Shown here: positions 42,746-50,700 of the stretch, one piece after another
How the letters are laid out: the number at the start of each line of letters is the position of its first letter
Numbering within the stretch: the first letter of the stretch is position 1
Source: Streptomyces caeruleatus
GTDB taxonomy: Bacteria; Actinomycetota; Actinomycetes; Streptomycetales; Streptomycetaceae
Direction: 5' to 3'
DNA length: 64,000 nucleotides
Assembly (NCBI RefSeq): GCF_001514235.1
Contig: NZ_KQ948932.1
Location: 143,187 to 207,186, forward strand
Made by a program: the position numbers and the translations under genes
Notes under the pieces: generated by a model
What the model saw: the letters and a program-made list of their open reading frames with translations, nothing else
What the model was told of the DNA's origin: nothing
Databases searched by the model: none

Positions 42746-43909
42746 CTACGCCGGGCGTACGACGCTGTGGATCGATGACTCGCCGTCGTAGTAGATCGAC
42801 TCCTCGCGGACGTACGCGCCGGGCTTGGGGGCGTGGATCATCATGCCGTTGCCGATGTAGATGCCTACGTGGGTGACGTCGTCGTAGAAGAAGACCAGGT
42901 CACCGGGCTGGGCGCTGGAGAGCGGGACCGTGGTGCCGGCGTTGACCTGGTCGTAAGTGACGCGGGGGATGTCGACGCCGGCGGCCTTCCAGGCGGCCTG
43001 GGTGAGGCCGGAGCAGTCGTAGGAGTCGGGGCCGGTGGCGCCCCAGACGTATGGCTTGCCTATCTGGGAGCGGGCGAAGGCCAGGGCCTTTTCGGCCTTG
43101 GTGGCGTACGAGGAGTCCGAGGAGGAGTCCGAGGAGGACGAGTCGGCCGGGGGCTCGGTGCTCTCCTGCTGTTGTGCCGCTTCCTGGCGTTGGCGCTCGG
43201 CCTCTGCCTGCTGGCGGGCCAGTTCCTCTGCCTTGCGGGCGGCCTCTTCCTGCTTGCGCTTCTCGATCGCGGCGAGGCGGGCCTTTTCCTCGGCCGTCAG
43301 CTTCGAGAGGAGTTGGCGGGCGTCGGCGAGCTTCGTCTGGACGGTGGCCTTGGCGGACCGAAGGTCGTTCTGCGACTCGGTGAGCGTTTCGAGGCTTTTG
43401 GCGGCCTCCTGGCGCTTCTTCATCGTCGCGGACTGCTGGGTGAAGTATTCGTCGACCGCCTCCTTTTGACGGCCCGTCATGCGGTCCATCAGCTGGGACT
43501 GGTCGAAGTAGTCCTGCGGGGTGTCCGCGAGGAGGAAGGTGGCCGTGTCGGGGGCGGCCGCTCCCGTTCGGTACTGGGCGGCTGCGTTGCGGCCGAGTTC
43601 CTCGCGGGCGTCGTTGAGGGTCTGGGTGCGCTCGGCGACGTCGTCGAGGAGGGTGTCGACGCGCTTGCGCTGCTTCGCGGTCTTCTCCTTGGCCGCGTTG
43701 TACTTCTCGGTCGCCGACTCCGCCTGGCGGTAGAGGTCGTCGACCTTCTTCTCGACCTCTTCGAGGCTCGGCTTGTCGTCCGTGGACGGGTTCGCGTTGG
43801 CCGTCTGGGACAGCAGGGCCACGGACGTGAGGGCCGCCGTGGCGAGGGCGGGGGTCCGTATGCCTGCTACGCGCGTACCTGCGGGACGCGACTTGCGGTG
43901 CGACGCCAA
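42746..43909 (-). CDS. Secreted NlpC/P60 peptidoglycan endopeptidase under c-di-AMP riboswitch
   Basis: 387 residues from TTG 43909 (AAGGAG 9 nt upstream). A signal peptide (HRKSRPAGTR then TPALATAALTSVALLSQTAN) leads to a long coiled coil (SLEEVEKKVDDLYRQAESAT to about 240), a Gln/Glu-rich and then Ser-rich linker, and the NlpC/P60 domain with catalytic YDCSGLTQAAWKAAG and DDVTHVGIYIGNG. The same architecture as the protein at 39438-40502, about half identical by eye over the catalytic part. It hydrolyses peptide cross-links in the wall. Expression is tied to c-di-AMP by the leader at 43930-44140, as known for other Streptomyces wall hydrolases. Confidence 0.9.
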   Translation of the reverse strand: MASHRKSRPAGTRVAGIRTPALATAALTSVALLSQTANANPSTDDKPSLEEVEKKVDDLYRQAESATEKYNAAKEKTAKQRKRVDTLLDDVAERTQTLNDAREELGRNAAAQYRTGAAAPDTATFLLADTPQDYFDQSQLMDRMTGRQKEAVDEYFTQQSATMKKRQEAAKSLETLTESQNDLRSAKATVQTKLADARQLLSKLTAEEKARLAAIEKRKQEEAARKAEELARQQAEAERQRQEAAQQQESTEPPADSSSSDSSSDSSYATKAEKALAFARSQIGKPYVWGATGPDSYDCSGLTQAAWKAAGVDIPRVTYDQVNAGTTVPLSSAQPGDLVFFYDDVTHVGIYIGNGMMIHAPKPGAYVREESIYYDGESSIHSVVRPA

Positions 43910-43929
43910 GGGAGGCGACTCCTTCCGTG

Positions 43930-44140
43930 CTCCGCCTACCGAGTTAGCTGTCGGGTTCGGGCGGGTGGTTCGGAAGGGTTGCCCTACGGCTCGGAAATCC
44001 GGCCGATTCACCCCAAGTTCGGTGGGTCCCCGGCTCCGGGCCCCACGGGGCGTACCGGACTCGGCGGAGGCCGCGCGGCCCGGCGACGTTCGCCGGTGGG
44101 GGTCGTACGGCCTGCCCGGCACGGTAGCCAACTCGTGTGG
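43930..44140 (-). ncRNA. ydaO-yuaA c-di-AMP riboswitch
   Basis: On the minus strand the leader of the NlpC/P60 gene contains GGGGACCC, CCGAACTTGGGGTGAATCGG, AGGGCAACCCTTCCGAACC and, near the 3' end, CCCGACAGCTAACTCGGTAG. These are the conserved blocks of the ydaO-yuaA riboswitch, in order and with the right spacing. The family senses c-di-AMP and in general turns expression off when the ligand binds. The 5' boundary is approximate. Confidence 0.88.
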
Positions 44141-44348
44141 CCCCTGTGAAGGTTGATGTTCGATATGCCCGATACATTTTCGTGACCTGGGGGAGGTGTA
44201 TCGCGGGCGGAGGTCGGTTTGGGGGTGATTGGTGGAGTGTGGGGTGCTTGGCGAGTTGGTCGCTGAGGGTGATTGCCGGGTGCTGGAGGGTGAGGGGTGG
44301 GGCGGTGTCGGGGATTGGTTCGGGCGAGGTTCTCGGGGTGGCGGCGGG

Positions 44349-44371
44349 CTGTCAGTGGGGCGCCCTAGACT
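44349..44371 (+). promoter_or_regulatory. RecA-NDp (PafBC-type) promoter of pcrA
   Basis: CTGTCAGTG (44349-44357), 8 bp, TAGACT (44366-44371), with ATG 44381 nine bases later. It matches tTGTCRgtg-N8-TAnnnT except for the first base. This is the actinobacterial DNA-damage promoter bound with PafBC and independent of LexA. A repair helicase downstream makes biological sense. The rest of 44141-44348 is G-rich without a gene. Confidence 0.7.
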
Positions 44372-44380
44372 CGGAGAGCG

Positions 44381-46864
44381 ATGAGCAGCCTCTTTGACGA
44401 CAGCTTCCTGGCGGACCTCCAGGCCCCACGGGCCCACGAGGAGCACCCGCCACCGCCCGAGGACGATCACGCTCCGGAACCGGTTCCGGACGATCTGTTC
44501 GGTGGGAAGTTCGACGTGCCGCCGGACCGGGACGCCTACTACCGTGACGGCGCCCCGCGCCCGGCCCTCGACGCCGCCGCGCTGCTGGAGGGGCTGAACG
44601 AGAACCAGCGTGCGGCCGTCGTCCACTCCGGCAGCCCGCTGCTCATCGTGGCCGGCGCCGGGTCCGGCAAGACACGTGTGCTCACCCATCGCATCGCCCA
44701 TCTGCTGGCCGAGCGGAGCGTGCATCCGGGGCAGATCCTCGCGATCACCTTCACCAACAAGGCCGCGGGCGAGATGAAGGAGCGCGTCGAGCAGCTCGTC
44801 GGGCCGCGGGCGAACGCGATGTGGGTGATGACCTTCCACAGCTCGTGCGTGCGCATCCTGCGGCGGGAGAGCAAGAGGCTCGGGTTCACCTCGTCGTTCT
44901 CGATCTATGACGCTGCCGACAGCAAGCGGCTGATGGCGCTCGTGTGCCGGGACCTGGATCTTGATCCGAAGAGGTTTCCGCCCAAGTCCTTCAGCGCCAA
45001 GATCAGCAATCTGAAGAACGAGCTGATCGACGAGGAGGACTTCGCCGCGCAGGCCACGGACGGCTTCGAGAAGACGCTCGCGCAGGCGTACGCCCTGTAC
45101 CAGTCGCGGCTGCGGGAGGCCAACGCCCTCGACTTCGACGACCTGATCATGACGACGGTCAATCTGCTGCGGGCCTTCCCGGACGTCGCCGAGCACTACC
45201 GCCGACGTTTCCGCCATGTGCTGGTGGACGAGTACCAGGACACCAACCACGCCCAGTACGCGCTGGTGCGCGAGCTCGTCGGGACCAGTGAGCACCCCGT
45301 CGACGTGCCGCCCAGCGAGTACGACGTCCCGCCCGCCGAGCTGTGTGTCGTGGGTGACGCCGACCAGTCGATCTACGCCTTCCGGGGTGCGACGATCCGC
45401 AACATCCTCCAGTTCGAGGAGGACTACCCGGACGCGACGACCATCCTGCTGGAGCAGAACTACCGCTCCAGCCAGACGATCCTGAGCGCCGCCAACGCCG
45501 TCATCGAGCGCAACGAGTCCCGCAGGCCCAAGAACCTGTGGACCAACGCGGGCGCGGGCGCGCGTATCACCGGGTATGTCGCGGACACCGAGCACGACGA
45601 GGCGCAGTTCGTCGCCGACGAGATAGACCGACTGACGGACGCGGGGGACGCGAAGGCCGGCGACGTCGCCGTCTTCTACCGGACGAACGCGCAGTCCCGT
45701 GTCTTCGAGGAAGTCTTCATCCGCGTCGGGCTGCCCTACAAGGTCGTCGGCGGGGTCCGGTTCTACGAGCGCAAGGAGGTCCGCGATGTGCTGGCCTACC
45801 TGCGGGTGCTGGCCAACCCCGAGGACTCCGTGCCGCTGCGGCGGATTCTGAACGTGCCCAAGCGGGGCATCGGTGACCGTGCCGAGGCCATGATCGACGC
45901 CCTTTCACAGAGGGAGAAGATCAGTTTTCCGCAGGCGCTGCGGCGCGTGGACGAGGCGTACGGCATGGCCGCGCGGTCGACCAACGCCGTCAAGCGGTTC
46001 AACACGCTGATGGAGGAGCTCCGTACGGTCGTCGAGTCCGGGGCTGGTCCCGCCACCATCCTGGAGGCGGTCCTGGAGCGGACCGGCTACCTCGCCGAGC
46101 TGCAGGCTTCCACGGATCCTCAGGACGAGACCCGGATCGAGAACCTTCAGGAACTCGCGGCCGTCGCCCTGGAGTTCGAGCAGGAGTCGGGCGAGGGCGA
46201 GACCTCCGGCGGTCTCGCGGAGTTCCTGGAGCGGGTCGCCCTCGTCGCCGACTCCGACCAGATCCCCGACGAGGACGAGGACGGCTCCGGCGTCATCACC
46301 CTGATGACCCTCCACACCGCCAAGGGCCTGGAGTTCCCGGTCGTCTTCCTCACCGGCATGGAGGACGGCGTCTTCCCGCACATGCGCGCCCTCGGCCAGG
46401 CCAAGGAGCTGGAGGAGGAGCGGCGGCTCGCGTATGTCGGCATCACGCGTGCGCGTGAGCGGCTCTATCTCACGCGGTCGGCGATGCGCAGCGCCTGGGG
46501 ACAGCCGTCGTACAACCCGCCGTCCCGGTTCCTGGAGGAGATCCCCGCCCAGCACGTGGACTGGAAGCGGACGGGGGCGACCTCGCCGGTGTCCTCCGGT
46601 CCCGCGTCCGCGGTGGCCGCCTCGCTGTCCTCGTCCCGCTCGCGCTCCTCGGCCTCGGGCGCGTCCGGTTTCGCCACCCGCCGTACGTCGGAGAAGCCCG
46701 TCGTCCAACTGGCTGTCGGGGACCGGGTCACGCACGACCAGTTCGGGCTCGGCACCGTGATGGCCGTGAAGGGAACCGGCGCGAACGCCGAGGCGACGAT
46801 CGACTTCGGGGAGACCAAGCCGAAGCGGTTGCTGCTGCGGTACGCGCCGGTGGAGAAGTTGTAG
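44381..46864 (+). CDS. pcrA: ATP-dependent DNA helicase PcrA/UvrD
   Basis: 827 residues, superfamily 1A helicase unwinding DNA 3' to 5' in repair and replication. Motifs in order: Q-motif NENQRAAVVHSGSPLLIVAG with Walker A AGAGSGKTRVL (about 91-101), Ia LAITFTNKAAGEMK, Walker B HVLVDEYQDTNHAQY, III VVGDADQSIYAFRGA, IV ILLEQNYRSSQ, V LMTLHTAKGLEFPVVF and VI RRLAYVGITRARERLYL. The C-terminus ends in a Tudor-like tail (GDRVTHDQFGLGTVMAVKG), which in PcrA contacts RNA polymerase. A DNA-damage type promoter overlaps its start region. A single gene, closed by a hairpin shared with the convergent peptidase. Confidence 0.95.
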   Translation: MSSLFDDSFLADLQAPRAHEEHPPPPEDDHAPEPVPDDLFGGKFDVPPDRDAYYRDGAPRPALDAAALLEGLNENQRAAVVHSGSPLLIVAGAGSGKTRVLTHRIAHLLAERSVHPGQILAITFTNKAAGEMKERVEQLVGPRANAMWVMTFHSSCVRILRRESKRLGFTSSFSIYDAADSKRLMALVCRDLDLDPKRFPPKSFSAKISNLKNELIDEEDFAAQATDGFEKTLAQAYALYQSRLREANALDFDDLIMTTVNLLRAFPDVAEHYRRRFRHVLVDEYQDTNHAQYALVRELVGTSEHPVDVPPSEYDVPPAELCVVGDADQSIYAFRGATIRNILQFEEDYPDATTILLEQNYRSSQTILSAANAVIERNESRRPKNLWTNAGAGARITGYVADTEHDEAQFVADEIDRLTDAGDAKAGDVAVFYRTNAQSRVFEEVFIRVGLPYKVVGGVRFYERKEVRDVLAYLRVLANPEDSVPLRRILNVPKRGIGDRAEAMIDALSQREKISFPQALRRVDEAYGMAARSTNAVKRFNTLMEELRTVVESGAGPATILEAVLERTGYLAELQASTDPQDETRIENLQELAAVALEFEQESGEGETSGGLAEFLERVALVADSDQIPDEDEDGSGVITLMTLHTAKGLEFPVVFLTGMEDGVFPHMRALGQAKELEEERRLAYVGITRARERLYLTRSAMRSAWGQPSYNPPSRFLEEIPAQHVDWKRTGATSPVSSGPASAVAASLSSSRSRSSASGASGFATRRTSEKPVVQLAVGDRVTHDQFGLGTVMAVKGTGANAEATIDFGETKPKRLLLRYAPVEKL

Positions 46865-46877
46865 GACGGGCAAGCGT

Positions 46878-46901
46878 GCGCCCCCGCTGACGGGCGGGGG
46901 C
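46878..46901. terminator. Hairpin between pcrA and the M23 peptidase
   Basis: CGCCCCCGC (46878-46886) pairs perfectly with GCGGGGGCG (46893-46901) around TGACGG, 14 bp after the pcrA stop. Confidence 0.6.
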
Positions 46902-46970
46902 GTGCGGCATGCGGGGAAGGCGGTTTGCGGTCGGTCCGGTGGTCGGCGTCGTCTGCTGACGGCCGGTCGG

Positions 46971-48485
46971 TTACGTCGGGTCCAGACCGTGACTGCGCAG
47001 CCACGGCAGCGGGTCTATGGCCGAGCCCCCGCCCGGGCGGACCTCGAAGTGCAGGTGCGGGCCGGTCGAGTTGCCGGAGTTGCCGGAGTACGCGATCGGG
47101 TCGCCGGCCTTGACCGTCGTACCGGAGGCGACGCGGTAGCTGGAGAGGTGGCAGTACCACGTCTCCGTGCCGTCCTTCGCGGTCACGATCATCATGTTGC
47201 CGTAGGCGCTGTTCCACTGCGTCCGCACGGTGCCGTCGGTCGCGGCCATCACCGTCGTGCCGTACGAGACGGGGAAGTCGATGCCGGTGTGCACGGACAT
47301 CCAGTTGATGCCGGACTGACCGAAATAGGCGCTGAGGCCGTGGTTCGCGACCGGGATCGCGAACTTCGGGCGCAGCCGCTCCTTGCGGGCGGCCTCCTCG
47401 GCGGCCTTGCGCTTCTCTGCCGCCTGCTGGGCCTTGAGGTCGATGCGCTCCTGCGTACGGCTGGCCCGGTCGGCGAAGTCGTCGGCGCCGGCGGAGAGGC
47501 TCTCGAGCTGGGTGTCCAGCTTGTTGTTCGCGGCGGACGGTTTCACGGCCTCGCTGTCCGAGGCGAGCGTGGAGGCGTCCTTGTCGTCGGTCAGGGTGCC
47601 GACGGAGGCGGCGGCGATGCCGGCGACGCCCATCACACAGGCGGAAGGCACGGCGACCGTCAGCAGCGCGGAGCGCTTGGGGGGCGTACGGCGGCGGGAG
47701 CGCGAGCCGCTGCGGGACGCCGCGCGCGGGGAGGGGGCCGGAGCGGTCTCCTCCTGGTCGTCAAGGAGCGGCGCCGCGGCGGGGAGTTCGCCGGTGGCGG
47801 CCGACTCGGCGTCGGGCTGGGCGGGACCGTCGTGCGCCGTCGGGTCGGCGTGTCCTGCGGGGTCGATCTGGTCGAAGTGCGCGGTCGACTGCTGATCGAA
47901 GGATTCTGCTGGCTGCTGGTACTCGCCCGTCGCCTGTGCCGTGGTGCCGTCGATTGCGCCGTCGGAGTTCCACTGCGTGGCGTCGTACGCGCCGGTGTCG
48001 AAGGACTGCGTGCCCCATTCCCACTGCTGGGTCTGGTCGGCCGGGACGCCGGACTGGTCGGGCTGGGCCCAGGCGGTCGCGTCCCAATGGCCGGACGTGT
48101 CGTGGCCGTTGGCCTGCTGAGGGACGAAGGCCAGTCGCTCGTGCTCGGCCGTCCACGCGGTGGTGTCGTACGCGCCGGTGTCGTAGGCGGCGTGGTGCTG
48201 GGCCGCGTAGGCGTCGTAGTTCACGGTGTGGTGGCTGCCCGTGGACCACTGCGTGGCGTCGTACGCGCCCGTGGTGTCGCCGGGGAGGCAGCCGAACAGG
48301 GGGTCGGCGTCGAAGGTGGTGGTGGCGTGACCGGCGGCGTCGAATCCGGTGGCGTCGTAGGTGCCGTACGTGGTGGAGTCACCGTACTGGGCTTCCTGGG
48401 CGCCATAGGACGCGTAGTGCGCCGAGGCGGCGTCGGAAGCCGTGGCCGGGGAGTTCATGGTCCCCGACGGGTGACGATCGTTCAC
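46971..48485 (-). CDS. M23 metallopeptidase (LytM-like) with Tyr/Asp repeat N-terminus
   Basis: 504 residues. The first 230 are low-complexity and rich in Tyr, Asp, Thr and Gln, with recurring GAYDATQW/GAYDTTAW/GHWDATAW units, probably cytoplasmic. Then come a basic patch (SRSGSRSRRRTPPKRSA), one membrane helix (LLTVAVPSACVMGVAGIAAA, about 265-285), a coiled coil (DRASRTQERIDLKAQQAAEK) and a C-terminal M23 domain with zinc ligands in HTGIDFPVSYGTTV and HLHFEV plus WYCHLSS. The zinc site is complete, so it is probably an active peptidoglycan endopeptidase. GTG 48485 follows GAGAGAAG; ATG 48458 is possible. Confidence 0.87.
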   Translation of the reverse strand: MNDRHPSGTMNSPATASDAASAHYASYGAQEAQYGDSTTYGTYDATGFDAAGHATTTFDADPLFGCLPGDTTGAYDATQWSTGSHHTVNYDAYAAQHHAAYDTGAYDTTAWTAEHERLAFVPQQANGHDTSGHWDATAWAQPDQSGVPADQTQQWEWGTQSFDTGAYDATQWNSDGAIDGTTAQATGEYQQPAESFDQQSTAHFDQIDPAGHADPTAHDGPAQPDAESAATGELPAAAPLLDDQEETAPAPSPRAASRSGSRSRRRTPPKRSALLTVAVPSACVMGVAGIAAASVGTLTDDKDASTLASDSEAVKPSAANNKLDTQLESLSAGADDFADRASRTQERIDLKAQQAAEKRKAAEEAARKERLRPKFAIPVANHGLSAYFGQSGINWMSVHTGIDFPVSYGTTVMAATDGTVRTQWNSAYGNMMIVTAKDGTETWYCHLSSYRVASGTTVKAGDPIAYSGNSGNSTGPHLHFEVRPGGGSAIDPLPWLRSHGLDPT

Positions 48486-48753
48486 CAACTTCTCTCTCGC
48501 CTCGACAACAGGGGCTGCCAGAGCAGTGCGGCGACTGTACCCGGCGGTATGCGGGCACGACAATCTTCGGCAGGTTTCGCGCGCGAAGGAAACGGGCATT
48601 CGGCCGTGTTTTGGCGGACTGCGGGCGCGAGTTTGGCCTTGTGTTCGAAGCTTGTTCGATGTCGGTCGGCTGTTCCGGGGCTGTGTGTCGGGTGTGGGCC
48701 GAGGGTGAGTCGGGTGAGTCGAGGGGTCGGTCGGGGTGCGTCGTCGGAGGTCG

Positions 48754-49614
48754 TTACGCCACGGTCAGGCCGTCGGCCCGCGGAGTGGCTTCGGTTCCTG
48801 GCGATGCGGTGTCCAGTGCCTGCCGTATCCCGGTCGCCACGGCGGGGTGCACCGGGAGGGCGAGGTGGCCGATGCCGCTCACGCGGACGTTCTGCGCCAG
48901 CAGGTCCGGGTGGTCGATGCAGGCCGTCTCCAGCGGGTCCATCAGATGGTCGAGGTCGCTCCAGAAGCTCACGAAGTGCGTACGGCAGCCGGGTGCGGGC
49001 CGGGACAGCTCCTCGAGGACCGGTGAGCCGGGGCGCATCTGACGCACGATCGGGTGCGCGTTCGCCAGCGGGGCGACGCGGGTGCCCGAGTGCGGTGTGC
49101 CGAGCGTGACCAGGGTGCGGACCCTGAGGTCCCCGCCGAGGCACTGCACGTAGTAGCGCGCTATCAGCCCGCCGAGGCTGTGTCCGACGACATCCACCTG
49201 GCTGCTTCCGGTGCGCTCGCAGATCCCCTCTATGTGCCGGCCGAGCAGCTCGGCGGCGGCACGGATGTCGCAGGTCAGCGGGGAGTAGTTGAGCGACTCG
49301 ACCTGGTGCCTGCCGTGCTGGGCGAGGCTGCGGCGCAGCAGGACGAAGACCGAGCGGTTGTCGATGAAGCCGTGCAGCAGGACGACGGGCGGCCGGGTCC
49401 GGGTCGGCAGCGGGGCGGTGTCCCGAGCGGGAAGCATGGGGGTCGTACGGCGCTCCTGGGTGATGCCGGAGGGGTACAGGAGGGCGTGACCGGCGAGGAT
49501 CGCGATCTCCAGGGCGGTCGCCTTCAGCAGGGCGAGGGAGAGGCCGGCGAGTCTGCTCGGGAGCAGGCGTCGGCAGAGCGGAAGAAAGGGGAGTGCTGCC
49601 CCGGTGACCTTCAT
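48754..49614 (-). CDS. Alpha/beta hydrolase, lipase-like
   Basis: 286 residues. The N-terminus has two hydrophobic stretches (ALPFLPLCRRLL, LAGLSLALLKATALEIAILAGHALL), a membrane anchor or signal. The hydrolase core starts with PPVVLLHGFIDNRSVFVLLR (oxyanion region). The nucleophile elbow is VVGHSLGGLIARYYVQ, the acid lies probably in FVSFWSDLDHLMDP, and the histidine is in VSGIGHLALPVHPAV. It resembles actinobacterial secreted lipases and esterases. A strong AAGGAGG lies 6 nt before ATG 49614. Confidence 0.85.
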   Translation of the reverse strand: MKVTGAALPFLPLCRRLLPSRLAGLSLALLKATALEIAILAGHALLYPSGITQERRTTPMLPARDTAPLPTRTRPPVVLLHGFIDNRSVFVLLRRSLAQHGRHQVESLNYSPLTCDIRAAAELLGRHIEGICERTGSSQVDVVGHSLGGLIARYYVQCLGGDLRVRTLVTLGTPHSGTRVAPLANAHPIVRQMRPGSPVLEELSRPAPGCRTHFVSFWSDLDHLMDPLETACIDHPDLLAQNVRVSGIGHLALPVHPAVATGIRQALDTASPGTEATPRADGLTVA

Positions 49615-50277
49615 GGCCGACCTCCTTGTGGCACGCAGGAGGACGGCTCCGGCCCCCGTGTGCCCTCGTGGAAGTCGCGGCGGAGATCGGCCGGCGGAGC
49701 ATGAGGAAGGCGCGTGGGGTGAGCGAGGCGCGTGCTGTGCTTCGGTCGGGTCGGCCATGGCGCGCCGACGACCTGACGGGGCTCCCTGCCGGTGTGGCGA
49801 CGAAGCTCCCCGCTTGTCGTGCCTTACCTGCCCTACGTGCCCTACGTGCCCTACGTGCCCTTCGTGCCACCGTCGATGCCGCATCGCCACGGCGCGCGGT
49901 CGGCGGCGCGGTGGTGCGACGACCTCGTTGCGGCTCCCTTTGCGCGTGGTCCCGCTGCGACGCGTGCACCGCAGACTCTGCGGCCCGTGTGCCGCAGAGA
50001 TGTGGAACGGTGCGCGGCGAACGTGTCCCACCGTGTGATTTCCCCCTCTGTCCGCACCGCGAAACTGCCGGTTGCGGGATGCTGGAGATAACGTTCGTTC
50101 ACTTCCTCGGGTGATGTGGCCCGGGGCGTCCGTGCCGCAAGGGCGCCTCCGGAGCGATGGGCGACGGAGGAGTGCGATACGCGCACCATGTATGACATGT
50201 GCGGAGAGTGCGGCATAACTCAGATATGAGCGGTGCCTGTCGGTACGGATGGATGTAGTCGCTTCATGGAGGCAGTG
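49615..50277. other. Divergent intergenic region, no gene supported
   Basis: It holds the upstream regions of the hydrolase and icmB. At 49820-49864 are five 9-bp tandem units (TGCCCTACG type). All three plus frames and two minus frames are open over parts of it, but none has a start with a ribosome binding site or typical third-position G/C. Confidence 0.45.
50182..50203. promoter_or_regulatory. Operator-like inverted repeat upstream of icmB
   Basis: CGCACCATGT-ATG-ACATGTGCG, arms complementary except for one extra C, 75 bp before the icmB start. It is AT-richer than its surroundings and lies where a regulator of icmB would bind. Confidence 0.4.
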
Positions 50278-50700
50278 ATGGGTGTGGCAGCCGGTCCGAT
50301 CCGCGTGGTGGTGGCCAAGCCTGGGCTCGACGGCCACGATCGGGGAGCCAAGGTGATCGCGCGGGCGCTGCGCGACGCCGGTATGGAGGTCATCTACACC
50401 GGGCTTCACCAGACGCCCGAGCAGATCGTCGGCACCGCGATCCAGGAGGACGCCGACGCGATCGGTCTGTCCATTCTCTCCGGCGCCCACAACACTCTCT
50501 TCGCCGCCGTGATCGACCTCCTCAAGGAGCGCGAGGCGGAGGACATCCTGGTCTTCGGCGGTGGGATCATCCCCGAGGCGGACATCGCCCCGCTGAAGGA
50601 GAAGGGTGTCGCCGAGATCTTCACGCCGGGCGCGACGACGCAGGCGATCGTGGACTGGGTGCGGGCCAACGTGCATCAGCCGGCTGCCTCCGGCGGCTGA
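50278..50700 (+). CDS. icmB: Isobutyryl-CoA mutase small, B12-binding subunit
   Basis: 140 residues, a free-standing cobalamin-binding domain: VVVAKPGLDGHDRGAKVIAR with the DxHxxG motif whose histidine ligates cobalt, GLSILSGAHNTLF (SxL) and ILVFGGGIIPEADI (GG). In Streptomyces this is IcmB, which with the large subunit IcmA interconverts isobutyryl-CoA and n-butyryl-CoA. The IcmA gene is not in this window. ATG 50278 has GGAGG close upstream. The related methylmalonyl-CoA mutase carries this domain fused, so the size supports IcmB. No cobalamin riboswitch was seen. The 3' end overlaps the convergent DUF5691 gene by 25 bp. Confidence 0.85.
   Translation: MGVAAGPIRVVVAKPGLDGHDRGAKVIARALRDAGMEVIYTGLHQTPEQIVGTAIQEDADAIGLSILSGAHNTLFAAVIDLLKEREAEDILVFGGGIIPEADIAPLKEKGVAEIFTPGATTQAIVDWVRANVHQPAASGG

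Noticed and set aside
43910..45595. Upstream extension of the NlpC/P60 frame
   Set aside because: It crosses the riboswitch and runs antisense to pcrA; TTG 43909 with AAGGAG is the credible start.
49792..50216. Frames on both strands near the 9-bp repeats, including one reading repeated VPY
   Set aside because: The 9-bp period keeps all frames open; no start with a ribosome binding site, no typical codon bias.
49900..50277. Cobalamin riboswitch before the B12-binding icmB
   Set aside because: No B12-box-like sequence is visible; only an operator-like dyad.
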